A DNA stretch of 64,000 bases from Zygnema cylindricum (GCA_037447655.1 JBBHKE010002609.1:365582-429581), one strand, 5' to 3'; shown: positions 1 to 11,130, counted from the first letter of the stretch. Numbers and translations: made by a program. Notes: a model not told the origin generated them from the letters alone.

Positions 1-330
1 TAAATATACAAATTCCTACTCTTACCACACTAAAAATATGGTTAAATAGACCTACTAAACGACTACAATTCATTCAGGTACCTTTTCTAGTTATTCGATT
101 TCTTTCTAGAATGCTCGTCTAAACTGTACTTGCTAAATCCCCTCCGTTCTATATAAATTCCTTTAGTTTACCTTTCTCTATCCCCCTTTTCTGGTAAATT
201 TCAATAAAACTGTGAAGTGTTAAACTCGTGATTTACAGTGTTTTGTGAGGACTTCTTGAAAAGCTTCTGCTTAAGCTATGTCTACTTCTACCACTACTGC
301 TGCAGCTCCACCTGCACCAGTTGTCATAGA
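1..330 (+). mobile_element. Possible LTR/leader and gag start of another retroelement
   Basis: This stretch is unlike the neighbouring element A, which begins at about 331 on the other strand. It contains a TATA-like TATATAAATT near 150, an AATAAA at 204-209 and an ATG at 278 opening a Ser/Thr/Ala/Pro-rich peptide (MSTSTTTAAAPPAP...). Its reading frame runs to the junction with element A. The layout looks like the 3' part of an LTR, a leader and the first codons of a gag. The start lies outside the window, so this is a weak inference. Confidence 0.3.
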
Positions 331-2740
331 ACAACACTTTTCCCCCTATCTCTTTCCATTTGATTTCCTTAAATATATCTTGCCTCCCCTAAATCGTTCA
401 TGTCAAATCTGCTCGTAAGATCTTTCTTTAGCTTATTGATCTTTTCCATGGACTTACTTAACATCAGCAAATCATCCAGATAAATTGGTATAAAAATCAC
501 ACCATTCTCATCCTTAAACATATAAATAGAATTGTCAAAGCTGATCCTAATATTTCCCAGACCGGTGAGAAACTCATCTAGTTTGTTGTTTAATTGTCTG
601 GGAGCCCGCTTCTGTCCATATAAAGACTTTATGAGCGTGCAGACTTTGCTCTCCTCTCCTTCCTCTACAAAACCCTTTGGCTGCTGCATGATAATATCTT
701 CCTCTAGTTCACCGTTGAGGAAGGCGGTCTTGATATCCATCTGGTGAATTTCCATGTCTTCCGCTGCTGCTAGTCTAAGGAGAATCCTTACGGATGGGAA
801 CCGAACCATAAGAGCAAAATTCTCCTCATAATCTATCCCTTCTTTTTGGTTCAACCCCTTTGCTACTAACCGAGGCTTATATCTCTCAATGGTATTATCC
901 GGGTTCAGCTTTAGTTTAAATACCCATTTGCACCTGATAGGTTTTCTGTCTGAAGGACAGTCCACTAGCTCCCATGTATTCGCTTCTATGATGGAAGTCA
1001 TCTCCTCATTTATGGCATTGACCCATCGGTCTTTCTCCGAAGTGTCGACTGCCTCCGAGTATGACTGAGGCTCATCTGGGTGAGATAGCTTTGTTACCTT
1101 GTGAGCAGCCTGTTTATCTTGTAGTCTTTTGCTGCTCCTCTGTCCTCCCTCGAAGTCCGAGGCTGGAATGGAGGGAAGTCTTAGATTCCTCTACACTCTC
1201 TCATCAGCTCCCCTATCCATGAAAACCGGTTATGACTCCTATTCCTCTCTCTCCTTAGAGTGTGTAGAAATATGAGGAGATTCCGATATATCCCCCCCAT
1301 CTTGGATCTCCCGTGAATCTGCAATCACGTTTTCACTTGTGTCGTTTTTGGGAAGATCTAAGTCATCCTCACTCTCGGACTCAAAATTGATTCTGATTTT
1401 CTTGGTGTATTTAAAGGGAGCAAATGACTTCCCTTCATCTTTAACAACTAGGTGCTTTACTAGAATGATATCTTGTTTAGCTAAGTGATACACTCTATAT
1501 CCCTTGACATCTTCATCGTATCCCACAAAATATCGCGGTTTTCTTTTAGCATCGAGTTTCCAGTTTTTCTTATCTGTGTCTAGACTGTAAACTTGACTAC
1601 CGAATACTTTCAAGTGAGAGATATCCGGTTTCCTTCCAACCCATCTCTCATAAGGTGTCATTCATTTGACGGCTATAGTGAGGACTCTATTCTTAATGTA
1701 GTTAGCACAGTTCATGGCTTCTACCCAAAATCTTCTTCCTATTTTCTTATGTGCCAACATACTACACACACTATCTCCCAAAGTCCGGTTGAACCTCTCA
1801 GCTACCCCATTTTGTTCTGGATTAATCGGTACAATTTTCTGATGCTGAACTCCCTCATCTCTCAAGTATTCTTCAAACTAGTAAGAGGTGAACTCTCCCC
1901 CATTATCACATCTTATTCTCTTAGTAGGGGTTCCATGCAACTTTTCACTCCAGGCTTGGTATTCTTTGAAGTACTTTGGTGTTTCAGACTTTGTTTTCGA
2001 AAGTAGACTCTAGAATATCTAGACCAATCATCAGTAATTGTCAGCATATACCTCTTCTCCCCAACCGAAGGTACTCTCGCTGGTCCCCAGATATCAGTGT
2101 GGACCACATCTAGTACTTTCTCACCTCTATATGTTGCAGTTTTGGGAAAGGGAAGTCTGTGAGCCTTACCTTGGGCACAGCCACTACAATCATCCATCAT
2201 TTTATTATCCCCAAACTGAATGCCTTCTACCACACTCAGCTTCTTCATTTCCCTCAGCCAATCAAAATGCACATGCCTGAACCCCTTATGTCAGATCATC
2301 AAGCTAGGGACATCACCATAGTAAGCACTCTTCTTTTCATTACTCAGGTTAAGCCTAAAAATTCTTTGGCAACCCTTATCTACTGTGAAGTAGACTTCAT
2401 CTCCGTACTTAGCAGTAAAGACTCCCTTTCTAGTGAAGGTATCAAAATCCTTATCATCTAATACAGAGGTAAACACAATTTTTTTACTCAACTGAGGAAC
2501 GTAGACCACATCTGAGAAGGTGAGTTTGAAAGTCTTACCCTCCACTAAAACTTTCAGATCTACCAAGCCCACTAGATTTGTGGTAACTACTCTCCCAACC
2601 CCATACTCTATTTCTACAGTAGGGATTTTTCTTAGCTTAGTGAAGAGGTGCTTGTCACCGCACATATGCATTGATGCATCTGAGTCAATCATCCATCTTT
2701 CCTGTGGAGCTTCTTCAATGGCTCCAAGAGCACACTTCTA
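331..2740 (-). pseudogene. Element A pol remnant (protease, integrase, RT)
   Basis: Broken copia pol. The protease active-site region appears near 2690 as DSDAS where the family has DSGAS, so the Gly is lost. The integrase zinc-binding region ends in CSGCAQGK (2180-2160 area), followed by HTDIWGP and TDDWSRYSRVYF of the core. A DNGGEF segment with the second catalytic Asp is present near 1905, but a stop follows it. The NPEQNGVAER region (1830-1810) and the GKSFAPFKY linker follow. RT runs 1001 to 369 with QMDIKTAFLNG (motif A Asp kept) and YLDDLLMLSK in place of YVDD. A stop after EARYI interrupts RT, and homology ends at about 331. Confidence 0.85.
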
Positions 2741-3040
2741 TTTCTGAGGAATCTCCTTCTCCTCCAAATTTTCGTCAAGGAGAAGCTCCCCATCCTCCTC
2801 CTCGGAAGACTCGTCCTCCTCGGTCTCTCCTTTCACTCCTGTGACCACAAGTGCCTTCTTCTTCCCTCCAGAAGAACCCCCTCGACGGTTTTCTTCGAGC
2901 CTCAGCTCCGACAGCTTCATGCAATTTGCGATGAAGTGTCTCGACTTTTTTCAGAAATGGCAAAGACCCTTTGGAGGCCTAGGTTCTCCATATTGATCCC
3001 CTTTGAAGTTGTTGTACAGCTTTTTCGGATCCTTCCTCCA

Positions 3041-3837
3041 CTAGTCTGTTCCGGCAGCTAGAGCTTGAACGCTCTTTCTTCCTCTGCGGATCTCGATGGT
3101 GTTCTCCTGCACCAGTATCATTCGGACCACGGTGATCCACTTCCAAGAACTATCATCTATTTTTTGCACTCGGTACACTATATTTTTATACTCCTTAGGC
3201 AGCTTCCTAATGAGAGTGTTAACTTTCATCTTCATTGTGCTTGTCCATCTGACACTCTCCATCTCCATATAAAGGCAAGAGAGAATATTACAATAATCTA
3301 ATATCTACCCTCCTTTGTAAGTATAACTCCCCAACCTTTGCTCCACTAGCTGGAGCTCATGAATGGTACCAGCTCTATAGATCTCCACTAAAGTCATTCT
3401 TAACTCCTCGGCCTTGAAGATGTGAAATGAGAGGTCGCCAAAGTTTGAGTGAGGTGCCTCAAAATGAAATGCCTGGCATTCATGTTGGTGTACTCCCACA
3501 TTTGAATATCTTTTTTCTCGGTCTTCACAACCACCGATCCGGGTGCCGTGGCAATAGGAGTAAGAGGTGTCTCCTTTCCTTTCCCTTTTTCGGACACACT
3601 GCTGTCCCCATCGTCTGTCTCCTCCGTTGGAGTAGATGCTGCTGCCAAAAACCTCACTCTATCAAACCCTGGTGGGGTCCCCTGAGATGGACGTTTCACT
3701 CGTCCAATAACGATACCCCAGTATCGTTTTTCACACAATGCCCATGTCATCATGGCTTCCCAGTAAATAAACACACATTCGTTGAAGATAGGCACCCTAT
3801 AGGGTGGGCCTCTAACCTGCAATTCTGTGTCCCCCAT
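3041..3837 (-). pseudogene. Element A gag remnant
   Basis: Gag of the copia/UBN2 type. The start ATG (3837-3835) lies inside the LTR and the first codons cross the primer-binding site, giving MGDTELQVRGPPYRVP. The conserved YWEAMM, WGIV and KGKGKETPLTP stretches align with element D gag. Frame breaks occur near 3400 and 3300. A CCHC zinc knuckle remnant (LCHF, a stop, then KK...HFIANC) lies just downstream near 2975-2930 with an internal stop. It is not functional. Confidence 0.8.
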
Positions 3838-4062
3838 TGGATCACTGCATTCAAGAAGCCTCTAGATAGCTTTTGGCTAGCCCTCTTTCAATTTGGATCA
3901 ATGCTACCCAAGCAGGCAAATACACAATCTGAGTGAACCCCTATACAGTCTGGACTCCTTTGAGTCCACAGAAAAATGAATCATTGAAAATGCCCAACAA
4001 GGCAATTAATTATCAAGTGGCCAAGATGCCAATATTTATCCAAGCTTGTTACGAGTAAAGGG
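3818..4062 (-). repeat. Element A 5' LTR, part next to gag
   Basis: The LTR end TGCAATTCTGTG (plus strand) abuts the primer site at 3803-3817. The LTR is interrupted at about 4062 by a LINE-like element and resumes at about 6780. The sequence is homologous to the LTRs of element D and to the fragment at 10700-11120. Confidence 0.75.
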
Positions 4063-6779
4063 GCTGACTTTATTAAAAAGCGCGATGGTAAACCATCTAA
4101 GTTCATGGGGAACAAAAGAGAAGTAGCACGGCAAAAATTGAAAAACTATATGTTGGGGGAAAAAACAAAAACGATAAGCAAGGCAAAAGCAACGAAACCA
4201 CAAAATGACAACTAGTAGACGGAAAACACCCAAAAAAGCAAAAAACAACAAACGAAACACCAAAAGAAAAAGCTAACACCTAACAACAAAACCCTAACAT
4301 AACTAAAAATCTATGCAAAGCAACCACGTAAGTCCCCGAACCCCGGAGGAGCACGAGGCGGGAGTTCCGGGACACGTCGACGATCCATAGCCGCAATAGA
4401 CGATCCAAGGAGGATAGAAGCCTGCACTCGCTGAAGGGCCACTGATAAACGTTGACGGTAAAAAGAAGTAAGTACTGAAACTGAAGGGCTCCCAGGTCCC
4501 CGCCGCTCAAACGAACGCCGACCACAAGCACGGAGAAACTCGTCCAAAGCCACACCCAAACAACCAAATATCTCCACCGCCATCGGAATGAAACCATCCA
4601 TAGCATCGCGATGGGCATAATCACGCTCCTTCCTCCTAGCCGCGTCGCGTGCGGCCACGCCCACATGTCGAGCTGCCCGACTAACAACAGTATCAGAAGT
4701 AGGGTTTGCCAAAACAACGTCACCGAATGTACGACGCGCACCATCAAGTAATACAATGTCAATCCGACGGGAAGGAATAATGTGGGAAACTTCCCGACGG
4801 ACAGAATATCCTCCCTCGGAAGCGATAGTAGCAATGGTGTCTCGAATCGTGTCGTGCGCCTGAATCAACTCGCCTCCGTGGGAGCAACGAAGCAAATGAA
4901 TGCCGTCGGGATCAAGAACGTGGTCACAAGAGCAAACAAGCGAGCCAAGCAAAGGTGGGTGAGGGAGGCCAAGCCGAAACCTAAGGGCCGTGGTGAATTG
5001 AGCCGGGGTGAATCGGAGAGTAGATAAGATAGGGATAGCCAATAGCCAAGCTCCGGAACCCGGTCCGCCACAGGAAAGAAAGCGTGCACGCGAAGTATCA
5101 GAAGGAAGCGCCTCGAGAAACTCAGACTTAATAGTGGCGACAACCTTATCAGAAATGGATTCCTGAACACGTGCAACTGATGTTGAAACAAGAGTGGAGA
5201 GAACTGGCATATCCGCGATAGCAGCAGGAGGAAGAGAACGAGATGCATCGAGAAGGGACCGCTGGAAGGCGAGCACACCGTCCGAAACTCGGGGTACCAC
5301 AGTAGCAAGAATAGGAGTGTCCCCAGCCAAAAAACGAGAGACAATAGTGGAGGCAACAAGGCACCAACTTCCCAAATAGGCAGCGGGGGCAACACGGGCC
5401 GTCGACAGTAAACCCAAACCACCTGCAGAGACTGGAAGACTGGCCTGGATACGGGCTGCAGGCCCAGACTCACGATCAAAAGCCCCACGACCTAACAAAG
5501 AATGAAGCACGTCCATGAGCCGATCGTCAAATGCAGAAAGGGACGACACAAAAGTAGGAGTGGGAGGGGAAGTACGAGTAAGGTAGGAGGGGCGATGGGG
5601 GAAACACCTGGTTAAAAGTGCAAAAGCCACTTGGGGATCGGAAAGGTTAGGAAGGTCATCCACATGGGACAAATCTGTCTGAAGAGCAGAATCAAGAAAT
5701 TGCTTGATGTATAGATCAGAACCGAGAGGGCAACCTAGCACCCGAATGCCTTCGGATGGAGGAGGAGTCTGAAAACCAGGAGGTGGAATGAAAGAAGGAG
5801 GAAAAGCACTGGGGGACCACACAACACACTTAGTGGGTTGGACAGAAAGATTGAGTTCGGCCAAACGATTCTTGAAAAAGGTATAGGCCGGTATAACTTG
5901 GTCCCAAGGACCGATAATGTGTGTGTCGTCCGCAACTGAAGGGAAGAGGCAAGATGGAAAAGCAGCCGCGGAAGCTCGAAGGGCCCGGTAATGAGCAAGG
6001 GCAAACAAAGGGCCTCCAAGAGGATCGCCCTGACGAGTGCCGGTCGTGGAAGAAAGTGGGACCAAATCACCATCAATGGAAAAGGAGAGGCTGCTGCTCA
6101 AAGAATAAAAGGCCCTCACAAAAGGAAATATCTGGACAATTGGAGAAGGTGCAGCCATAAGCTCGGAAAAAATGGCGTTACGATCCACTGTATTGAAAGC
6201 ATTAGAAACATCAACTTGAAGGACTAAATAATCCGGATGGGCATCTAACAACGCTCGAATCCCGTGGATCACAGCTTCACAACCTCCCCGGGTTGCCACT
6301 CCAAACTGATGAGGAGAGAAATAATCATGGAAAGCGGGCTGGAGTTGGATGCAAATGGCACGGGCCACCAAGCGGTACAACACCTCGCCCACGGCAATAG
6401 GACGGATTCCCCCATTGGGTTTGGTTACAGCTACAAGGCGGGAGGCCGTGAGGAGATCACATATACGAGAGGGAACAGTACCACCGGCGATAAGAGAACA
6501 AACTCGAAAAAACACATCAAAACCTCGGGCACCTGATTCCGGAGGCAAAACGTCGCGAAATAACTCATAAACTGTGCCCGATGGACCCCCTGCTGAAAGG
6601 TGTGGAGAAGTCGTAAGGGCTTTAATGAAAGCGTCCCGATCTAGGATAAAACACTCTGATGGCTCAAAGGTGTGAATAGAGGGGGATTGAGGGGTGGGAG
6701 CTGGTGGATGGAGAGCTCGAAGAATCTCGATAGTCTCGGGAGACCGAGGAGCAGGATTAAACGGTTGGAGGGCGCGGCT
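4063..6779 (-). mobile_element. 5'-truncated LINE-like non-LTR retroelement
   Basis: Inserted in the LTR of element A; LTR homology stops at about 4062 and resumes at about 6780. It carries one long reading frame on the minus strand and a 240-bp 3' tail with few C residues. The tail ends in the hairpin GATGGTAAACCATC and an AATAAA (minus strand, near 4069-4100). A possible short TSD around GGCT is visible but not certain. The element is truncated at its 5' end because the reading frame runs open to the junction. A second fragment of the same family lies at 40427-40918. Confidence 0.75.
4311..6779 (-). CDS. LINE-like reverse transcriptase with C-terminal nuclease-like domain, 5' partial
   Basis: The frame is open from the junction at 6779 to a stop at 4311; the first internal ATG is at 6548, giving 745 residues. 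From that ATG, RT motifs are: KPNGGIRPIAVG (about 43-54), HQFGVATRGGCEAV (about 80-93), LQVDVSNAFN with the catalytic Asp (about 109-118), RQGDPLGGPLF (about 172-182) and VADDTHIIG, a variant of YADD (about 205-213). The C-terminal third has a Cys-His cluster (CSCDH...HLLRCSHGG). After it comes RIDIVLLDG...FGDVVLANP, reminiscent of a PD-(D/E)xK (restriction-like) nuclease. RT is certain; the nuclease call is by resemblance. No stop interrupts the frame, so it may be a fairly recent insertion. Confidence 0.75.
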   Translation of the reverse strand, partial: SRALQPFNPAPRSPETIEILRALHPPAPTPQSPSIHTFEPSECFILDRDAFIKALTTSPHLSAGGPSGTVYELFRDVLPPESGARGFDVFFRVCSLIAGGTVPSRICDLLTASRLVAVTKPNGGIRPIAVGEVLYRLVARAICIQLQPAFHDYFSPHQFGVATRGGCEAVIHGIRALLDAHPDYLVLQVDVSNAFNTVDRNAIFSELMAAPSPIVQIFPFVRAFYSLSSSLSFSIDGDLVPLSSTTGTRQGDPLGGPLFALAHYRALRASAAAFPSCLFPSVADDTHIIGPWDQVIPAYTFFKNRLAELNLSVQPTKCVVWSPSAFPPSFIPPPGFQTPPPSEGIRVLGCPLGSDLYIKQFLDSALQTDLSHVDDLPNLSDPQVAFALLTRCFPHRPSYLTRTSPPTPTFVSSLSAFDDRLMDVLHSLLGRGAFDRESGPAARIQASLPVSAGGLGLLSTARVAPAAYLGSWCLVASTIVSRFLAGDTPILATVVPRVSDGVLAFQRSLLDASRSLPPAAIADMPVLSTLVSTSVARVQESISDKVVATIKSEFLEALPSDTSRARFLSCGGPGSGAWLLAIPILSTLRFTPAQFTTALRFRLGLPHPPLLGSLVCSCDHVLDPDGIHLLRCSHGGELIQAHDTIRDTIATIASEGGYSVRREVSHIIPSRRIDIVLLDGARRTFGDVVLANPTSDTVVSRAARHVGVAARDAARRKERDYAHRDAMDGFIPMAVEIFGCLGVALDEFLRACGRRSFERRGPGSPSVSVLTSFYRQRLSVALQRVQASILLGSSIAAMDRRRVPELPPRAPPGFGDLRGCFA

Positions 6780-7530
6780 ACCTCCTCAATCCTCTAAGTC
6801 CTAAACCCTTCTCACAACCCCTATCTACTGATGTACGAACTAATCAGAATTCTATTCAGTACACAAAGGTACTAGGGTCGATGTACTTTCTGTACGGCGT
6901 GTGTACGACAAGGCCATGGAGTGGACGATTATGTCCTCGAGACTTGTCCTCACGCTCCCTGGGATCCTACTCCCCAATAATATCTTGCCACGTGTCGACA
7001 TGTCATGTCACGTCCGAAAACCGCCAAGGCGACTATTCCGAGATCCCGACAATGATGCGGAACGTCGGATCCTAACCGGCTTTTAAGTTTTTGCCGTCCA
7101 AAATAATAAATGTTCGGTACATTTGTTTCGTACGCACTAAAACTCAACTAGTTTCTATGTCTTTAATTTATTATTCCGTTGAGCGAATTAATGATCCCGC
7201 TAATGTTTAAATAGCTATTTAACACTATTTATCCTAACAGACTACTAGGATAGACCGGTAAGGGCTAAGGGCTACGCCTCGCTCTGTTGGTCGGAGGTTC
7301 GAGTCCTGTCGGACTCAACCTTTTTGTTTAGAGTGACTTAGGTCACTCTTTAGTCCTGCATATTGAGTTGATGCAACCATGGCTCCACCGCCCTCTCTCT
7401 CCTTGAATGACTACAACAAGTATGGGGACTAAAGAGAGAAGGTGGAGGCAGACTGCCTGTGCTTTTTTTTTTAGTTATTTAACCTAATTAAGACTTAGAA
7501 AATACCTTCCCTAAATCTGTGATTTCAACA
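6780..7530 (-). repeat. Element A 5' LTR, distal part
   Basis: Continuation of the LTR after the LINE. It ends in GATTTCAACA at 7530 (LTR terminus TGTTGAAATC on the minus strand). Visible parts are GTAC motifs near 6892-6910, the G-box-like CCACGTGTCGAC near 6990, the tRNA-like block at 7249-7325 and the CCATGG block near 7380. Confidence 0.75.
7249..7325 (+). promoter_or_regulatory. tRNA-like Pol III-type block in LTR (antisense to element A)
   Basis: An A-box-like TAGGATAGACCGG near 7246-7258, a B box GGTTCGAGTCC at 7296-7306 and TTTTT at 7321-7325 follow in Pol III order on the plus strand, opposite to the element. Similar blocks occupy the same place in the other LTR families of this window. 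Transcription is not shown by sequence. Confidence 0.45.
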
Positions 7531-7600
7531 TAAAGATCTCTATTAAACTCACACACAACTCCTCGGCCTTTTAAACGTGAAGATGGGGAGTGGCCAAAGC
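7531..7600 (-). pseudogene. Short gag fragment, D-type
   Basis: Seventy bases on the minus strand match the gag stretch of element D around 21395-21465 (a CCATCTTCACGT...AAGGCCGAGGAGTTGTG pattern). The fragment is wedged between the LTR of A and the LTR of H. It is a relic of an older element that served as an insertion site. Confidence 0.6.
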
Positions 7601-8603
7601 TAGAACTCTGAGACCTCCATTGGTACTCAGAGTAGGCAGGTTACTAGAAGCCCCTAGGATAACCTGAATCCCTTAGTCTTTGTATGAGTATTATTGACAC
7701 CTTGATAGAATACAGAGTGATCAGATTGCAACCATTTGAAAAGCAGACTCCCTTGAGTGTACTACAAAAAAAATCCTTGAATTTGCTCCGCTGAGCAGTT
7801 AATTATCAATGGTCAAAGATGACCTTTTATACACGAGCTCTCTGGGAGAAAGAGGCGGGTACCTCTAATTTTCCTAAGTCCTAAACCCCTCTCTAATCCC
7901 TCTACTACTGAAGTACTGAGCCAATCAATTCACTGTAGAGTACAGAAAGGGTCTTGGCCCGGAGTACTTTTTGTACGGCCATTGTACGACATGGCCAAGA
8001 AGACGACGCCTGCCATATCCGGGTTCGCTATGGTATGTCTCGGAGATGCCGTTATCCAATGTTATGTTGCCACGTGTCACCCGATGTGGTTGTGACCCCA
8101 AACGACCAAATTGTCTATTCTGTGATCTCGGTTTCTTCCTCTACCGTTTGATTGATATCGGCTTTAATGTTTAGCCGTTTAAAATACAAGCAGTACTTTT
8201 CCATGTAATTTTATCTAACTATGTTTATGTCATTGTGGTCCGTTCATCAGTAAAATGAACTTCTCTATTTCCACGTCTTTAAGTAGCTATTGTACCCTAT
8301 ATACTTCAGCCGAGGTGCTACGCTACATGGTAACGACATTAGACTATTTAGACGGGCGGTAGGTACCAGGATCAAATCTTGGGTCCGTCAACCTTTTTGG
8401 TAAGTTTACCAAAGGGCTACCTTCTGACTATAGGGGAAGCATAGGCAGCCATGGCTCTAACTTCCTCTCCAGCCTTTAGTGACTACGACAAGTATGGGGG
8501 CTAGAGAGAGAATTTAGAAGCAGACTGCCTCCGCTTTTTCCTGCTCCTATTTAGATCAATTAAGTAACCTAGAAAATACCTAAGTAAACCTTTAATTTCA
8601 ACA
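7601..8603 (-). repeat. 3' LTR of element H
   Basis: A 1,003-bp LTR closely related to the B-element LTR at 12179-13225. It starts (plus strand) at TAGAACTCTGAGACC and ends in TTTCAACA. It contains GTAC motifs (7970-7990), a CCACGTGTCACC G-box (8071-8082), a tRNA-like block with GGATCAAATCT at 8369-8379 and TTTTT near 8394. The purine tract of the element follows on the minus strand (CTCCCCTTATTTT at 8604). Confidence 0.75.
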
Positions 8604-9300
8604 CTCCCCTTATTTTCAAGTCTCTTTTATACTGAAGTCCACACTTCTCTCCCCAAAAAAATAAATTAGGAGAAGGCACAGGCTTTGTCATCATGTCTGC
8701 CACCATCTCATTGTCTAGTCTATATTCTAGACTTATAATTTTGTTCTCCACCTTTTCCCTAACAAAGCTAAGTCTGATATCCATGAGTTTTGCTTTAAAG
8801 TGATGTTTGGGATTAGCTGCAATTGCAATTGCTGCTTGATTATCACGGAATATTTTTTGAATTTCACTCTTAAGATGCCCCAACTCACCAAGCAAGGATT
8901 TGACCCACATCAATTCCTTCACACCTGAGCAAGATGCCATATACTATGCCTCCATGGTGGACTAACCAATGACTTTTTGCTGCTTAATGCTCCAGCAACA
9001 AGCACCATTCCCCACATAGAACACATATCCAGATGTACATCTTCGTATTGGAGAATCCCAATTGTTGGCATCACTCCAAGTGTTGATGTGAGTATTTTCC
9101 CCACCAAGATGCAGCCATAGATCCCTAGTTCGTATGAGATATCTGAGGATCCTCTTAGCTGTTTCCCAATCCTTTTTGGTGGGAGCACTCGGACTCCTAC
9201 TTAGCACTCCTACAGCTGCTGCCGAATCCGGTCTGGTACAATTCATAAAATAAATTAGACTGCCCACTACCTGTCTGTATGGGATAGTCTGTATAAACTT
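8604..9300 (-). pseudogene. Element H RT/RNase H fragment
   Basis: C-terminal pol of a copia element, minus strand. Readable pieces are FMNCTRPDSAAAVGVLSRS, LHLGGENTHINTWSDANN, GACCWSIKQQKVIG and DNQAAIAIAANPKHHFKAK of RNase H, then MVADMMTKPVPSP near the end. A stop separates QKVIG from STMEAE. The rest of H is cut off at 9300 by element E3, exactly where element B reads on (around 14330) into its RT. Confidence 0.85.
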
Positions 9301-10479
9301 TGTTCGAATTCAAGTATTTTCTAGGTCTAGAGATTGCATAATAAAAAGCAAATAGTAGATATTGACAGCCTGCCTCTAACTCCTCACTCATGTCCCCACA
9401 CTTGTCGCATTCAATGAAGAGTGGAGGAGGAGTTAGCCATGGCTGCCTGTGCTGTCTAGAGAGAGACAAGCAGTTGTTCCATTGGTTTTTCTAAAAGGTA
9501 GTTTCACGAGCCAGGATTTGATCCTGGTACCTACTTGTGTCAAACCCGCAGTAACCTGTAACCTTATCCTAATAGTCTAGGTCATGGGATAGAGTATATT
9601 GTGTATGATAGTTATATAAATAGTTACAAATTAACTAACTCATTTAACGGGAACTATATACATAATGCATAGAAACAGTTGTGTAAAGTACGACGTACGG
9701 TACGGCTACGAAATAAATACCGCGCATTTTGTTTGACGTCAGAAAGAATACCGCGGAAGTATTTATGATGGCCACGATTGAAATCCAGTTTCGATCGCAC
9801 GGCCGCGAATGATGCCCAGATTGCGGAGTAGGATTTTGGCGGTTTGCGATCTCCGCCACATCGAGTGACACGTGGCAAAGCTACATTGGATTGCGGCAAC
9901 TCCGAGGATTACGGAAACGAATCCAGATATGACATGTGTCAACATGTCGTACTATGGCCGTACAGAAAGTACACCGGCACCTGTACTTTTCTGTACCACA
10001 CAATATTTTAATTGGTGCCCTACTTCAGTAGATAGAGTTTTAGAGGGAGATAGGACTTAGAAAAATTTGACAGATAGGACCCTCTCTCCGAGAGAGCACC
10101 TTGTATAAATGGCTAACTTTGGGCAGCCATAACTATCAATTTATTTGACCATTTTCAGTGATTCTTTTTTTTGCAGACTTAGGGGAGTACAAGCTACACG
10201 GGGGTGTAGTCGGTCAGATGTTTTATCTGCTAGGGTGACTGCATTTCTAAGGGAAAGTCAAAGTGGGTGAATGTGTCCAAATCTCATATTCTAACTTTGC
10301 ATTCTGTGGTGGAACTGAGCACACAGAAAGTGTTATTTCACACGGGTGAATCTATATTGGGGTTTTGACTGTCAACGGGTCAGTCATTTGGGTTTATATC
10401 AAGTTTGGAGTCGACACTATCTAGATTAGCTTCTTTGGATCTGCCTACTCTGAGGGCCAATGGAGGTCTCAGAGTTTCA
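9301..10479 (+). repeat. 5' LTR of element E3 (E/C family)
   Basis: A 1,179-bp LTR, TGTTCGAATTCAAG...GAGTTTCA, inserted in H RT after AACTT. It has a TATAAAT box at 10104-10110, a GACACGTGG G-box near 9869-9877, several GTAC motifs at 9950-10000 and ATTGGTG near 10010. A gag start ATG lies at 10460-10462 inside the LTR. The following primer site is intact. Confidence 0.8.
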
Positions 10480-10699
10480 GGTTATGGGCCCACCATCTAG
10501 GGTGCCTATGTTTGATGGAACATGCTTCACTTATTGGGCATTTACAATGGAGGGATTGCTTTTCGAGAAGCACTCATGGGGAATTGTTGCAGGACAAGTG
10601 AGATGTCCGCCACCTGGCTTTGGACGAGCTTACTATGGAGAATCATCTGAGGCTGCCAAGAATGTCATCCGGAGTTCAGATGCAACGGAAGGTGAAGGG
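10460..10699 (+). pseudogene. Element E3 gag N-terminal fragment
   Basis: Starts with MEVSEFQVMGPPSRVPMFDG inside the LTR, then YWAFTMEGLLFEKHSWGIVAGQVRCPPPGFG, the conserved N-terminal gag region of these elements. It stops at about residue 80 because a D-type LTR (minus) begins at 10700. This is the best-preserved example of gag initiation inside the LTR. Confidence 0.8.
10480..10494 (+). other. Primer-binding site, half initiator tRNA-Met
   Basis: GGTTATGGGCCCACC starts directly after the LTR terminus. It is the exact complement of nucleotides 25-39 of plant initiator tRNA-Met (GGUGGGCCCAUAACC, from general knowledge of that tRNA). It is also translated as part of gag (codons for V-M-G-P-P). 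Confidence 0.8.
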
Positions 10700-11120
10700 T
10701 GCAATTCTGTGTCCTCCATTGGACTACAGAATACAGGAAGCCTCTAGATAGTATTTAACTAACCCACTTTAAGCCACGACCACTTTTGCCCAAGAAGGCA
10801 AACTGACAATTTGACTGCACCCCTGTGTAGCTTGGAATTCCCTGAGTCCGTAGCAAAAAGAATCACTGAAAACGGCCAACCAGGCGATAAGTTATGAGCC
10901 GGCAAAAATGCCAATTTATACAAAGCCCTCTTAGAGAGAGGTGTCTGTCTACCAAATATTTCCTAAGTCCTAAATCCCTCTCACAACCCCTATCTACTAA
11001 AGTAAGAACCAATTGTATTACTGTAAAGTACAGAAAGGTACTATGGCTGATGTACTTTCTGTACGGCCGGTGTACGACAAGGCTCTTGAGTGGACGCGTG
11101 TCATTTTTCCACTTGTCCGT
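10700..11120 (-). repeat. D-type LTR fragment ending at assembly gap
   Basis: Starts with TGCAATTCTGTG (plus strand) and follows the reverse complement of the D LTR. It shows the TATA region (TTTATAC near 10915), GTAC motifs (11040-11085) and CACTTGTCCGT, and is cut by the run of N. Confidence 0.7.
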
Positions 11121-11130
11121 NNNNNNNNNN
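11121..11130. other. Assembly gap (10 N)
   Basis: Ten N bases. The D-type LTR on the left does not continue on the right, so the two flanks need not be adjacent in the genome. Confidence 0.95.

Larger units (their letters stand above)
331..7530 (-). mobile_element. Copia-type LTR retrotransposon A (minus, degenerate)
   Basis: Reading right to left the order is LTR, primer site, gag, protease, integrase, reverse transcriptase, which is the Ty1/copia order. The 3' end is cut inside RT at about 331, so the 3' LTR is missing. Its 5' LTR (3818-4062 plus 6780-7530) is split by a LINE-like insertion. The primer site at 3803-3817 differs at two positions from the half-tRNA site seen intact in element F. 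Proteins resemble element D most closely (same gag subtype). Many stops and frameshifts show it is inactive. Confidence 0.85.

Noticed and set aside
4782-6536. Plus-strand frames rich in Arg/Lys/Gly opposite the LINE gene
   Set aside because: Antisense shadows of a GC-biased coding frame.
7249-7325. Genuine tRNA genes at the LTR B boxes
   Set aside because: A and B boxes are present but no complete cloverleaf with anticodon arm could be drawn; reported as tRNA-like blocks only.
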